In this document: positions 30,180 to 39,134 of the stretch, in pieces
How positions within the stretch are numbered: position 1 is the stretch's first letter
How the letters are laid out: every line of letters starts with the position of its first letter
NCBI RefSeq assembly: GCF_009858175.1
Contig: NZ_CP047393.1
Location: 1,798,001 to 1,862,000, forward strand
Length of the DNA stretch: 64,000 nucleotides
Origin: Pontibacillus sp. HMF3514
GTDB lineage: Bacteria > Bacillota > Bacilli > Bacillales > BH030062
Reading direction: 5' to 3'
Program-made: the position numbers and the translations under genes
Notes under the pieces: generated by a model
What the model was told of the DNA's origin: nothing
What the model saw: only the letters and a program-made list of their open reading frames with translations
Database searches by the model: none

Positions 30180-31394
30180 ATGAAAGTATTAGTTCAAAAG
30201 TTTGGAGGCACTTCAGTTAAGGATGCTGAAGGACGACAACTTGCTATGGGGCATGTGCAAACAGCCCTTGATGAAGGTTATAAAGTAGTTGTAGTTGTAT
30301 CAGCTATGGGCAGAAAAGGTGCTCCATATGCTACGGATACATTACTAGAATTGATTAACTTTCCAAATACAAATGTTTCAAAGCGAGAGGAAGATCTCCT
30401 CACATCATGTGGAGAGGTCATTTCGTCCATTGTGTTTTCAAATGAATTGAATGAAAAAGGTTTGAAAGCCACAGCTCTAACTGGAGCACAAGCAGGCTTC
30501 CTTACTACAGAAGATTTTACAGAAGCTAAAATAAAAGCCATGCAGCCTGAGCGTATTAAGCAGGAGTTCGAAACAAATGATGTTGTGGTCGTTGCTGGAT
30601 TCCAAGGGCAGACAGAAAAAGGTGATGTGACCACAATCGGCCGCGGGGGTAGTGATACTTCTGCTGCTGCTTTAGGCGCTGCATTGCAATCAGAATATAT
30701 TGATATTTTCACAGATGTAGAGGGCATCATGACAGCTGACCCACGAATTGTAGAGGCTGCTAGACCTCTAGCTGTGATGACCTATAATGAAATTGTGAAT
30801 TTAGCTTATCAAGGGGCAAAAGTTATTCATCCAAGAGCCGTCGAAATCGCTATGCAAGCTAAAGTACCACTGCGTGTGCGTTCAACGTATTCCTCAGATT
30901 TTGGAACTCTTGTTACGCAATCTAGAAGTGATGGAGATGGAAAAGACATTCCTGACCGTCCGGTAACAGGAATTGCCCATTTATCTGGGATTGCACAGGT
31001 GAAGGTTACAGCAAAAGAAGAGCCTTATCAGCTCCAGTCTGATGTATTTAAATCAATGGCTGAAGCGGGGATTTCAGTTGATTTTATCAACATTTCTCCT
31101 ATGGGAGTTGTCTATACAATTCCTGATGCTTATACCGAAAAAGCAACAGCTATTTTAAATAAATTAGGCTACATGCCTGAAATCACGCATAATTGTGCTA
31201 AGGTATCAACAGTGGGTGCTGGCATTACAGGTGTTCCTGGTATTGCGGCAAAGATTGTTCATACTTTGACAGATGCAGGCGTACAGATCTTACAATCAGC
31301 AGACAGTCATACGACAATCTGGGTGCTTGTGAAAGACGAAGATCTAGTGAAAGCTGTTAATGCATTACACCAAACGTTTGAACTTAACTTGTAA
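30180..31394 (+). CDS. dapG: Aspartokinase I (DapG type)
   Basis: Phosphorylates aspartate, the first step of the aspartate pathway. It has 404 residues, the catalytic domain starting VQKFGGTSVKDAEGR, with GRGGSDTSAAALGAAL and FTDVEGIMTADPRIV. Two ACT domains (about 265-400) carry feedback control. The context (spoVF, asd, dapA) identifies it as the DAP-responsive DapG isozyme rather than LysC. No lysine riboswitch is visible upstream. Confidence 0.94.
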   Translation: MKVLVQKFGGTSVKDAEGRQLAMGHVQTALDEGYKVVVVVSAMGRKGAPYATDTLLELINFPNTNVSKREEDLLTSCGEVISSIVFSNELNEKGLKATALTGAQAGFLTTEDFTEAKIKAMQPERIKQEFETNDVVVVAGFQGQTEKGDVTTIGRGGSDTSAAALGAALQSEYIDIFTDVEGIMTADPRIVEAARPLAVMTYNEIVNLAYQGAKVIHPRAVEIAMQAKVPLRVRSTYSSDFGTLVTQSRSDGDGKDIPDRPVTGIAHLSGIAQVKVTAKEEPYQLQSDVFKSMAEAGISVDFINISPMGVVYTIPDAYTEKATAILNKLGYMPEITHNCAKVSTVGAGITGVPGIAAKIVHTLTDAGVQILQSADSHTTIWVLVKDEDLVKAVNALHQTFELNL

Positions 31395-31420
31395 GGTTAA
31401 CTTGAAAGGAGATGGAGGCC

Positions 31421-32290
31421 ATGAACTTTGGAAAAGTATTAACTGCAATGGTTACCCCATTTGATAATCGTGGAAATCTCGATTTAGAAAAAACAACTCA
31501 TTTAGTAGAATATTTAATTAATAATGGATCTGACGGTCTTGTCATAGCAGGGACGACAGGTGAATCTCCAACGCTAACATCAGAAGAGAAAGTCGCTTTA
31601 TACAATCACGTTGTAAAAGTGGTAAATAAGCGAATTCCTGTAATTGCAGGTACTGGTAGTAATAATACACATGCATCAATAGAGCTGACCAAAAAGGCAG
31701 AGCAAGCTGGTGTAGATGGTATAATGCTTGTTGCTCCTTATTACAACAAACCAAGCCAAGAAGGTCTTTATCAACACTTCTCAAGTATTGCTAAGGAAAC
31801 ATCTTTACCAATCATGCTATATAACATACCAGGGCGTTCAGTTATTAACGTAGACGCAGATACGATTGTTCGTTTATCTGAAATTGACAATATTGTTTCT
31901 GTAAAAGATGCTAGCGGCGATCTTGATCAAATGACAGATGTTGTAGCAAGAACAAGTGATGACTTTTCTGTGTACACTGGTGAAGACAGTATGACACTTC
32001 CATCAGTAGCTGTAGGAGCAACGGGCGTTGTTTCTGTATCCGCTCACGTGATTGGAAATGAAATGCAGGAAATGCTAGGAGCACTTGAAAATGGAGAGGC
32101 AAAAAAAGCTGCAAAACTTCATCAAAAAGTTGTGCCAGTTATGAAAGCATGCTTCATGGCACCATCTCCAACCCCTGTTAAAACGGCTCTTCAGATGAAA
32201 GGGATGGACGTTGGAGGCGTTAGACTTCCACTTATTCCTCTATCAGCAGAAGAGCGTAATACGTTAAGTAATGCATTGAATAGTCTGTAA
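31421..32290 (+). CDS. dapA: 4-hydroxy-tetrahydrodipicolinate synthase
   Basis: Condenses pyruvate with aspartate semialdehyde, the first committed step to DAP, lysine and spore dipicolinate. ATG 31421 gives 289 residues, MNFGKVLTAMVTPFD, aligned with relatives; ATG 31412 is the alternative. AAAGGAG lies nine bases upstream. TIM-barrel motifs: AGTTGESPTLTSEEK, MLVAPYYNKPSQEGLYQHF, LYNIPGRS and the Schiff-base lysine (about 162) in VSVKDASGDL. Confidence 0.97.
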   Translation: MNFGKVLTAMVTPFDNRGNLDLEKTTHLVEYLINNGSDGLVIAGTTGESPTLTSEEKVALYNHVVKVVNKRIPVIAGTGSNNTHASIELTKKAEQAGVDGIMLVAPYYNKPSQEGLYQHFSSIAKETSLPIMLYNIPGRSVINVDADTIVRLSEIDNIVSVKDASGDLDQMTDVVARTSDDFSVYTGEDSMTLPSVAVGATGVVSVSAHVIGNEMQEMLGALENGEAKKAAKLHQKVVPVMKACFMAPSPTPVKTALQMKGMDVGGVRLPLIPLSAEERNTLSNALNSL

Positions 32291-32312
32291 TTCATATAAT
32301 CAGAAATTTTAT

Positions 32313-32350
32313 AAACACATGGGGTTCCATTGGGATCTCATGTGTTTTTT
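32313..32350 (+). terminator. Intrinsic terminator after dapA
   Basis: AAACACATGGGGTTCC pairs with GGGATCTCATGTGTTT through several G-T wobbles, then T run. The composite repeat starts 48 bases later. Confidence 0.82.
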
Positions 32351-32397
32351 ATTGACTTGAAGTTAGTAGGGTCTGAAGGTTATTGCTCCATTATTAA

Positions 32398-32953
32398 ATG
32401 GAAGGATTGTTGAATAAGCTAGTGCGGGGTGGTTCCGTTACGTTTATGCAGTGCGGCGGGCTGTGGAACGGGTTGCTTTCCCCGGAAGACCGATCGAGCT
32501 TCCTCGTCACTTCGTTCCTGTGGGATCTCGCTCGCCCTTTCTACCGGAGGAGTCAACCCGTTCCACAGCCCACCTTAGCCGGATGGTGACTAACGGAACC
32601 GCAGCTATAGTAAGGTTTTCTGATTTAGGATATGTGGTTAAATCATATATGCATCAAAGTGATCTAAAGCCTTATATGTAAAGGTGTTTAGTATCTGAAA
32701 TAATTTTTCTCTTAAGCAAGAAATAAATGAATTCAGCCATGGGTCCGTTAATCTACATATAAGCAAGGGGTGAAGGAAACGGCAAACTCCAGTGGTAGAA
32801 AGGGCAGTTGAGACCCCGCAGAGAACGGAGTGAACGAGGAGGCTCAGCTGGTCTTCCACAGGAGTATTGCCGTTTCTCTGACCCCCTTACTCCTCACAAA
32901 AGCAACGGACTGCTCTCAACTAATCTCTATTCCAATTCTTCCGTATTAGGGGG
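32398..32953 (+). repeat. Composite interspersed element, copy 2
   Basis: Left unit: outer arms GGTTCCGTT (32431) and AACGGAACC (32592), 17-bp perfect inner stem (32458-32474 with 32555-32571), inverted core 32499-32553. The linker (32600-32740) resembles copy 4, not copies 1 and 3. Right unit: GTCCGTT (32743) with AACGGAC (32904), AAACGGCAAACTCC (32777-32790) with GGAGTATTGCCGTTT (32861-32875), core 32786-32845, lower-stem variant GTGG/CCAC. The end hairpin is CTAAT/ATTAG. No gene is contained. Confidence 0.88.
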
Positions 32954-33077
32954 ATATCGCCGAAGATGGATTATAAGCTTTAACTCTTATTGATAGCATG
33001 GAGAGACTTCCATTTTCGTGCATGCTTCGTCCAAACTTCGCTCATACTAAGCGAAAGTGTGAAAGGAGCGATCATGT

Positions 33078-33821
33078 ATGGGTAATGAAGATCAACCAAA
33101 CAAGGATCAGGACCAACAACAACAGCAACAACAGCAGTCTGCTTTAATGCAAAAAATTCAACAGTTAGGGCAGTCCAATGTGCCACAAGCGGCAGACTCT
33201 AATGTTCATATTTTACCAATTATTGGTCAGATAGAAGGGCATGTTCAGTTACCTCCTAAAAACAAAACAACAAAATACGAGCATTTAATCCCACAACTTA
33301 TTGCGATTGAACAAAATCCAAAGATCGAAGGACTCATTGTATTGTTAAATACGGTAGGAGGGGATGTTGAAGCTGGTCTTGCTATTTCAGAGATGATCGC
33401 ATCAATATCAAAACCAACCGTATCGATTGTTTTAGGTGGAGGCCATTCCATTGGAGTTCCAATTGCTGTTGCAACGGATTATTCCTTTATCGTTGAAACA
33501 GCAACGATGACCATTCACCCAGTACGTATGAACGGTCTTGTTATAGGTGTTCCACAAACATTTGAGTACTTAGAGAAAATGCAAGAACGTGTTTTAAATT
33601 TTGTAACTGGAAATTCAAATGTTGATGAAGAGAAGTTAAAAGACTTGATGTTTGCAAAAGGGAACTTGACAAGAGATATCGGTACTAACGTAATTGGTGA
33701 CGATGCAGTGAAATACGGTTTGATTAATGAAGTTGGCGGTGTAAGTCACGCAATCAAAAAACTTAATGAAATGATTGAAGCTAACAAATCAAATGACGGG
33801 GAACAGACGGTGATCCAATAA
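33078..33821 (+). CDS. tepA: ClpP-fold protease TepA
   Basis: ClpP/crotonase-fold protein, B. subtilis translocation-enhancing protein TepA (YmfB), proposed to degrade signal peptides or assist secretion. The 247 residues have the nucleophile serine (about 124) in [15 protein letters not shown] and the histidine-containing [12 protein letters not shown]. The N-terminus has a run of eight glutamines (about 13-20), a low-complexity extension before the fold. The start is ATG 33078 after AAAGGAGCG. It overlaps ylzJ by one base. Confidence 0.93.
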   Translation: MGNEDQPNKDQDQQQQQQQQSALMQKIQQLGQSNVPQAADSNVHILPIIGQIEGHVQLPPKNKTTKYEHLIPQLIAIEQNPKIEGLIVLLNTVGGDVEAGLAISEMIASISKPTVSIVLGGGHSIGVPIAVATDYSFIVETATMTIHPVRMNGLVIGVPQTFEYLEKMQERVLNFVTGNSNVDEEKLKDLMFAKGNLTRDIGTNVIGDDAVKYGLINEVGGVSHAIKKLNEMIEANKSNDGEQTVIQ

Positions 33822-34045
33822 TGATTCATTACACACCTTTAAGCGAACATGATATTTACGAAGATGATCCAAAAAGCTATGAAAAACAACGTATCGTGTC
33901 TGTTAACGGAAAAAGTATGAAAGTAAATGACAATGATGACGGAACTGTTCAGCTTGTTCAACTGCTTTCAACGGATCCTCAAGATTATTTAGATCAACGT
34001 TATATTCCTGGTAATACATTTTCTGTGACAGATATCGAGATGTGA
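33821..34045 (+). CDS. ylzJ: YlzJ-like protein
   Basis: Small protein of the YlzJ family, found between tepA and spoIIIE in Bacillaceae, without known role. It has 74 residues, starting [17 protein letters not shown]. It has no membrane segment or recognised domain. Its ATG overlaps the tepA stop, so it is translationally coupled. Confidence 0.88.
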   Translation: MIHYTPLSEHDIYEDDPKSYEKQRIVSVNGKSMKVNDNDDGTVQLVQLLSTDPQDYLDQRYIPGNTFSVTDIEM

Positions 34046-34053
34046 ACAAACTG

Positions 34054-34081
34054 TTCGCATCCTCTATCCATATGATATAAT
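34054..34081 (+). promoter_or_regulatory. Candidate sigma-A promoter of spoIIIE
   Basis: TATAAT at 34076-34081 is preceded by TGA, an extended -10. TTCGCA (34054-34059), a 4/6 match to the -35, is 16 bases upstream. It lies between ylzJ and spoIIIE. Confidence 0.55.
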
Positions 34082-34087
34082 AGACAA

Positions 34088-34114
34088 AGAAAGCAGCCGT
34101 AAAGGCTGCTTTCT
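34088..34114 (+). terminator. Hairpin between ylzJ and spoIIIE
   Basis: An 11-bp perfect stem (AGAAAGCAGCC with GGCTGCTTTCT) with loop GTAAA but little T tail. It is just after the candidate promoter, so it may be a leader structure of spoIIIE rather than a terminator of ylzJ. Confidence 0.5.
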
Positions 34115-34137
34115 GTCATAGGAATAGAGGTGATGAA

Positions 34138-36486
34138 ATGGCCAAGAAAAAACGCAAAAAAACAAAAAAACAAACCAAGATGAAAGATCAGGTGAAATTT
34201 GAGCTGGTCGGCTTACTTTTCATTTTTCTTGCCGTTTTTGCAAGCGGTGCTAGTGCTATTGCTGGGGGGGCAATTCCGAGCGGCCTAGAGAATTTATTCC
34301 GCTTTTTCTTTGGTATCTGGTATATTGTAGTATCTATCTTTTTCTTAATAGTGGGTCTGTATTTAATGATTCAAAGGAAATGGCCGTTATTCTTACATAA
34401 ACGATTTGTTGGATTTTACATACTTTTTGGTGCAATACTTTTACTGACACATGTCCAAACATTTGAAGCCATAATGAAGAATAATGTTGAGCCTTCAATT
34501 ATTAAAACAACTTGGAATCACTTTCAAGCCTATTTACAAGGGGACCTACCACCAACTCAGCTTGGCGGAGGTATCATCGGAGCTTCCCTTTTTGCCTTTA
34601 CGTATTATCTATTTGCCCCAACAGGAGCGAAAATTGTATCCTTTTTTGCAATGGTGGTTGGCGTTTTATTTTTAACAGATCTATCACTAGGAAATGTCTT
34701 GCAGAAAATTGTTGAAAGGATAAAAGCATTTTTTTCAAATCAGTTGGATCTTCTTAAAGAGCAGAAAGAACAATACTCAGAAAAGAAAAAAGAGAAAAAA
34801 GAAGCTGCTGAGCAAAAGAAATTGGAACAACAAGAAGAAGATATGGACAATACACAGTCTGCTCCTTCAGAGATTGAATATGGAGAAGATCAAGAGCCTG
34901 TAATTCAAGACTTTACAGACGTTGCTTATAGTAGTAATACAAGTTCTTCTGAAGGACAGGATAAGCCTGATGGTAACACCGCAGCTCAAACGTCATCAGA
35001 TGGTGAGCAACAAGAGGAAGTGGATATAACACAATCCTTGCCATTAACTGAAGTAGAGAATCTAGACTATCACTTACCTACAATGGACTTATTAGCTGAA
35101 CCAACACATAATGCACAACAACAAGAGCGATCTAAAATTCAAGCAACCGTTAAAAAGCTTGAGCAAACATTCCAAAGCTTTGGCGTTAAAGCGAAAGTAA
35201 CAAAGGTTCACGTAGGTCCATCTGTTACCAAATATGAAGTTTACCCAGATGTGGGAGTAAAGGTTAGTAAGATTGTAAACTTACATGATGATTTAGCCTT
35301 AGCTTTAGCAGCAAAAGATATCCGTATTGAAGCACCAATCCCAGGTAAGTCTGCAGTAGGTATTGAAGTACCAAACCAAGAGGTGGCAACTGTAAGTCTT
35401 CGAGAAGTATTGGATTCGAAATCAGCAAGTGACTCGAAACTATTATTTGCTCTCGGACGAGATATTTCGGGTGATGCTATTGTATCTGAACTGAATAAAA
35501 TGCCTCACTTACTTGTTGCAGGTGCTACCGGAAGCGGTAAATCAGTATGTATTAATGGAATTATTACGAGTATCCTAATGCGAGCAAAACCTCATGAAGT
35601 GAAGATGATGATGATTGACCCGAAAAAAGTCGAACTTAATGTGTACAATGGAATTCCACATCTTTTAGCTCCTGTAGTTACAGATCCGAAAAAAGCATCT
35701 AGAGCTTTGAAGAAAGTTGTATCAGAAATGGAACGTCGCTATGACTTATTTTCAGATACAGGAACGCGTAATATTGAAGGGTACAATGAGTATGTTCGAA
35801 AACACAATCAAGAAGGTCAGGATACTCAGCCACAACTTCCTTATATTGTTGTGCTTGTAGATGAATTAGCAGACTTAATGATGGTTGCTTCTAATGAAGT
35901 GGAGGATGCAATCACAAGGCTAGCCCAAATGGCGCGTGCAGCTGGTATTCACCTTATTATTGCAACTCAGCGACCTTCTGTAGATGTTATAACAGGTGTT
36001 ATTAAAGCGAATATTCCTTCTCGTATTGCATTTAGCGTTTCATCACAAACAGATTCACGTACGATTTTAGATTCAGGTGGAGCAGAAAAACTTCTTGGTC
36101 GAGGCGACATGTTGTTTATTCCAGTAGGAGCTTCTAAGCCAACCCGTGTACAAGGTGCTTTTTTATCTGATGAAGAAGTTGAACGAGTCGTGAATTATTG
36201 TGTTGAACAACAAAAAGCTCAATATGAAGAAGAAATGATCCCAGAAGAAGAGACTGAAGTAAAACAAGAAGTAGACGATGATTTATATGAAGATGCCGTA
36301 CAAATGGTATTAGAAATGCAAAGCGCGAGTGTTTCCATGTTACAACGTAGATTCAGAATTGGTTACACACGAGCAGCGAGACTAATCGATGCAATGGAAG
36401 AACGTAATATTGTTGGTCCCTATGAGGGAAGTAAACCAAGAGAAGTACTCGTTTCCCAACAACAAAATGAAGAACGATCGTCATAA
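34138..36486 (+). CDS. spoIIIE: DNA translocase SpoIIIE/FtsK
   Basis: Septal ATPase that pumps the chromosome into the forespore and clears DNA from closing septa. It has 782 residues. Four membrane spans lie in the first 190 residues, then a charged acidic linker (about 215-330). The motor domain has Walker [14 protein letters not shown] (about 462) and Walker [13 protein letters not shown]. The C-terminal gamma winged helix (about 715-775) has [20 protein letters not shown], the domain that reads polar DNA sequences. Confidence 0.97.
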   Translation: MAKKKRKKTKKQTKMKDQVKFELVGLLFIFLAVFASGASAIAGGAIPSGLENLFRFFFGIWYIVVSIFFLIVGLYLMIQRKWPLFLHKRFVGFYILFGAILLLTHVQTFEAIMKNNVEPSIIKTTWNHFQAYLQGDLPPTQLGGGIIGASLFAFTYYLFAPTGAKIVSFFAMVVGVLFLTDLSLGNVLQKIVERIKAFFSNQLDLLKEQKEQYSEKKKEKKEAAEQKKLEQQEEDMDNTQSAPSEIEYGEDQEPVIQDFTDVAYSSNTSSSEGQDKPDGNTAAQTSSDGEQQEEVDITQSLPLTEVENLDYHLPTMDLLAEPTHNAQQQERSKIQATVKKLEQTFQSFGVKAKVTKVHVGPSVTKYEVYPDVGVKVSKIVNLHDDLALALAAKDIRIEAPIPGKSAVGIEVPNQEVATVSLREVLDSKSASDSKLLFALGRDISGDAIVSELNKMPHLLVAGATGSGKSVCINGIITSILMRAKPHEVKMMMIDPKKVELNVYNGIPHLLAPVVTDPKKASRALKKVVSEMERRYDLFSDTGTRNIEGYNEYVRKHNQEGQDTQPQLPYIVVLVDELADLMMVASNEVEDAITRLAQMARAAGIHLIIATQRPSVDVITGVIKANIPSRIAFSVSSQTDSRTILDSGGAEKLLGRGDMLFIPVGASKPTRVQGAFLSDEEVERVVNYCVEQQKAQYEEEMIPEEETEVKQEVDDDLYEDAVQMVLEMQSASVSMLQRRFRIGYTRAARLIDAMEERNIVGPYEGSKPREVLVSQQQNEERSS

Positions 36487-36493
36487 CAAGAAA

Positions 36494-36519
36494 GGCGCAA
36501 GCGCCCGTTTAGCAACGAA
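36494..36519 (+). repeat. Fragment of the small repeat family, reverse orientation
   Basis: GGCGCAAGCGCC is self-complementary. It is followed by CCGTTTAGCAACGA, the exact reverse complement of 63078-63091. It sits directly behind spoIIIE. Confidence 0.5.
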
Positions 36520-36548
36520 TATTATGCAATTTCCTATAACAGAACAAC

Positions 36549-36580
36549 AAAAGGTGTCCTAGTTTTGGGCACCTTTTATT
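36549..36580 (+). terminator. Intrinsic terminator after spoIIIE
   Basis: An 11-bp stem (AAAAGGTGTCC with GGGCACCTTTT, one wobble), loop TAGTTTT. The T tract is within the 3' arm. Confidence 0.7.
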
Positions 36581-36712
36581 ATGCATAAAAGTAGCCCAAT
36601 GATATCACACCTCTACCATCCTCTAACAATTAACCGAAAACCTTCCAAAAACACTGGTGTAACAGTAATCTCAACATAAAATAGTGGGACATAATCATTC
36701 CACAAAAACCTT

Positions 36713-36799
36713 TATGACATACTACTACTTGCAATCGCTTACTCACATGTTTCCCAGTTTATAAGCGTTTTGTTAGAAAATTGTGATTAATATGACATG
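36713..36799 (+). promoter_or_regulatory. Candidate operators for the GntR regulator, upstream of its own gene
   Basis: TATGACATA at 36713-36721 is a palindrome around a central A. A near copy, TATGACATG, is at 36791-36799. The reverse-complement form TATGTCATA is upstream of nupN at 37670-37678, and the 11-mer TTATGACATAC is shared between the first and third sites. Confidence 0.45.
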
Positions 36800-36840
36800 G
36801 GGTCTTTTTCATAAAAATAGTAGAATTCTATTTATTTATG

Positions 36841-36867
36841 TCGAGAAAAGTGTTATATTAATCTCGA
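36841..36867 (+). promoter_or_regulatory. Candidate -10 and flanking inverted repeat upstream of the GntR gene
   Basis: TATATT (36854-36859) is a plausible -10 with only a poor -35. It is flanked by the inverted repeat TCGAGA (36841-36846) and TCTCGA (36862-36867), which may be a second regulatory site or a leader hairpin. Confidence 0.35.
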
Positions 36868-36930
36868 ATGTGATGAGTCGAACGTCAGATGTCAGATCTC
36901 TCACATAGCGATTCGGTTGGGGTGAACTAC

Positions 36931-37656
36931 ATGAGTATAAAAACAGATAATCGTCACCTCTATTTACAGGTGATCGACGAAATTAAAAAAGATATTGATA
37001 GCGGTTTATATCAAGCAAAAGAAAAACTTCCATCCGAGTTTCAGTTATCAAAGAAACTAGGCGTCTCGCGTGCTACGTTACGAGAAGCCTTACGGATACT
37101 AGAAGAAGAAAATGTGGTAACGCGTAGACATGGTGTAGGAACCTTTGTTAATCCTAAACCGGTGTTCTCATCTGGTATTGAAGAACTATTTAGTGTAACA
37201 GAAATGATCGAACGTGGTGGTATGAAGCCAGGGAGTCAGTTTCTGTCAACAGAAATGGTTGAACCAACAGAAGAGGACATTAAAAAATTTTATCCTATAA
37301 ATGTCGAAACATTAGCAAAAATCGAACGTGTTCGTACTGCAGACGATTTACCTGTTGTATATTGCATCGATAAAATCCCAGATCATTTGATACCGATTGA
37401 ACACGTTCATCATGGGGGATCGATGTTTCAGCTATTAGAACAACATAGTGATAAAACAATAAGTTATGCGGTTACATTTTTAGAACCTGTATCTTATCAA
37501 GAAAGGCTCTATTCGATTTTAGACTGTGAACCAGATCAATCTTTATTACTACTTAAGCAAATGCATTATACAGATGAAGATGAACCTGTACTATACTCAA
37601 AAAACTATTTCCGGGCTGACAAGTTTGGTTTCCATGTTTTGAGAAAACGGGTGTAA
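36931..37656 (+). CDS. ymfC: GntR/HutC-family regulator, YmfC type (candidate regulator of the nucleoside importer)
   Basis: Transcription factor with an N-terminal GntR winged helix (about 8-70, [20 protein letters not shown]) and a C-terminal UTRA ligand-binding domain (about 90-235). ATG 36931 with GGGGTGA upstream gives 241 residues; the frame is open from 36889. The gene stands directly before nupNOPQ, and similar 9-bp palindromes lie before both, so I infer it controls the importer in response to a nucleoside or related ligand. The ligand is unknown from sequence. Confidence 0.88.
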   Translation: MSIKTDNRHLYLQVIDEIKKDIDSGLYQAKEKLPSEFQLSKKLGVSRATLREALRILEEENVVTRRHGVGTFVNPKPVFSSGIEELFSVTEMIERGGMKPGSQFLSTEMVEPTEEDIKKFYPINVETLAKIERVRTADDLPVVYCIDKIPDHLIPIEHVHHGGSMFQLLEQHSDKTISYAVTFLEPVSYQERLYSILDCEPDQSLLLLKQMHYTDEDEPVLYSKNYFRADKFGFHVLRKRV

Positions 37657-37669
37657 GGGCTTTCAATTG

Positions 37670-37678
37670 TATGTCATA
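37670..37678 (+). promoter_or_regulatory. Candidate GntR operator upstream of nupN
   Basis: TATGTCATA, the reverse complement of the site at 36713-36721. With flanks, both share TTATGACATAC. It overlaps CATAAT, which could serve as a -10, although no good -35 is seen. Confidence 0.45.
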
Positions 37679-37703
37679 ATGGCGATAGAACTTTAAGGAG
37701 GTG

Positions 37704-37763
37704 ATGGGGGAGAGGTATCAACGTGTTGTCGAACATTTTGAATTTATGAATCTATTAAATTAG
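37704..37763 (+). other. Possible short leader ORF before nupN
   Basis: TAAGGAGGTGAT (37694-37705), a near-perfect complement of the 16S 3' end, precedes a 19-codon frame starting ATG 37704 and ending TAG 37763. The start is only two bases past AGGAGG, which is too close for efficient initiation, so translation is uncertain. It lies entirely between the candidate operator and the nupN start. Confidence 0.25.
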
Positions 37764-37780
37764 CGTAGGGGGTAATTAAT

Positions 37781-38917
37781 TTGAAACAACGTCGTTTTCT
37801 ATTAGTTTTTGCTTTATTATTAGCAGTTGGTATGATCCTTGGCGCATGTGGATCATCTGAAGAAACAGGTGGAGAAAATAACGAAGAGAAAAACAACAGT
37901 GAAGAAGGTTCTAATAACGAGGGCAATAGTGAAGAAGGAAATGGTGACTTTACTGTAGCGATGGTTACAGACGTAGGTGGCGTTGATGACAAATCCTTCA
38001 ACCAATCTGCTTGGGAAGGTCTTCAAGCTTTCGGTAAAGAAAATGGCCTAGAAAAAGGACCGAATGGTTACAACTACGCTCAGTCTGAGTCCGATGCTGA
38101 CTATCTTCCAAACATTACTCGTCTAGTTAAGAAAGACTACAACCTTATTTATGGTATTGGATACTTACTTAACGATGCAATCTCTCAAGCTTCAGAGCGT
38201 TTCCCTGAAACGAACTTTGCAATTGTAGACTCTGTTGTTGATCAGTCAAACGTTGCAAGTATTACATTTAAAGAGCACCAAGGTTCTTTCCTTGTAGGTG
38301 TAGCAGCTGCTATGAAAACTGAATCTAACAAAGTTGGATTTGTTGGTGGCGTCGAAGGTGACCTTATCAAGAAGTTCGAAAGTGGTTTCCGCGCAGGTGT
38401 TAAATCTGTAAACCCTGATATCACAGTTGATGTTAAGTATGCAGGTGGATTTGCAAACGCAGACAAAGGTAAAGTAATCGCGAACACAATGTACAAATCT
38501 GGTATTGATGTAATTTATCACGCTTCTGGTGCGACTGGTAACGGTGTATTCTCCGAAGCAAAAGATATCAAAAACAGTAACCCAGACCGTCAAGTATGGG
38601 TAATCGGTGTTGACCGTGACCAGTATGCTGAAGGTCAAATTGGTGATCATAACGTTACACTTACTTCAATGGTTAAACGTGTAGACGTTGCTGTACAAGA
38701 CATTTCAACTAAAGCAATGAACGGTAACTTCCCAGGTGGAGAAATCGTTAAATACGGTCTAGATGATGATGCTATTTCTGTAGCTCCTACAAACAAAGAA
38801 GCTTACACAGATGAAATTAAACAAAAAGTTGAAGAGTGGAAGAAAAAAATCGTTGATGGTGAAGTCGAAGTTCCAAGCACACGTGAAGAACTTCAAAGTT
38901 ATTTAGACTCTCTTTAA
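37781..38917 (+). CDS. nupN: BMP-family nucleoside-binding lipoprotein
   Basis: Substrate-binding lipoprotein of a purine nucleoside ABC importer; B. subtilis NupN (YufN) serves guanosine uptake. TTG 37781 follows TAGGGGG and gives 378 residues. A signal peptide ends in the lipobox LGAC (Cys about 23), followed by an acidic Asn/Glu/Ser linker to about residue 48. The BMP domain has [38 protein letters not shown] and VIGVDRDQY. It is followed by a strong terminator, which fits higher production than the ATPase and permeases. Confidence 0.93.
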   Translation: MKQRRFLLVFALLLAVGMILGACGSSEETGGENNEEKNNSEEGSNNEGNSEEGNGDFTVAMVTDVGGVDDKSFNQSAWEGLQAFGKENGLEKGPNGYNYAQSESDADYLPNITRLVKKDYNLIYGIGYLLNDAISQASERFPETNFAIVDSVVDQSNVASITFKEHQGSFLVGVAAAMKTESNKVGFVGGVEGDLIKKFESGFRAGVKSVNPDITVDVKYAGGFANADKGKVIANTMYKSGIDVIYHASGATGNGVFSEAKDIKNSNPDRQVWVIGVDRDQYAEGQIGDHNVTLTSMVKRVDVAVQDISTKAMNGNFPGGEIVKYGLDDDAISVAPTNKEAYTDEIKQKVEEWKKKIVDGEVEVPSTREELQSYLDSL

Positions 38918-38926
38918 GAATTAATT

Positions 38927-38957
38927 GAAAAAGGCTAGATTTTCTAGCCTTTTTCTT
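38927..38957 (+). terminator. Intrinsic terminator between nupN and nupO
   Basis: A 13-bp perfect stem (GAAAAAGGCTAGA with TCTAGCCTTTTTC), loop TTT. It probably gives partial termination, setting the binding protein in excess over the transporter. A second hairpin (GAAAAGG 38997-39003 with CCTTTTC 39021-39027) follows. Confidence 0.85.
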
Positions 38958-39134
38958 CTCTAATCAACAATAAAAAGATAAGAAAAATCATTGAATGAAA
39001 AGGAACTTTCGGGTCCCGGCCCTTTTCATTTGCTGATTTTTACACGTTAGGAATAGGATATGATCTATGTACGAATCAGTAACTATTTAACAACACAGTG
39101 CTTAACGTATTGGGGGAAATAAGGAGTGAGTAGA

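Noticed and set aside
36730-36743. TGCAATCGCTTACT as a cre site upstream of the GntR gene
   Set aside because: Two mismatches to the consensus in an AT-rich region; too weak to call as a feature.
37730-37747. CodY box before nupN
   Set aside because: AACATTTTGAATTTA matches the CodY consensus at only about nine positions, not above expectation for AT-rich DNA.
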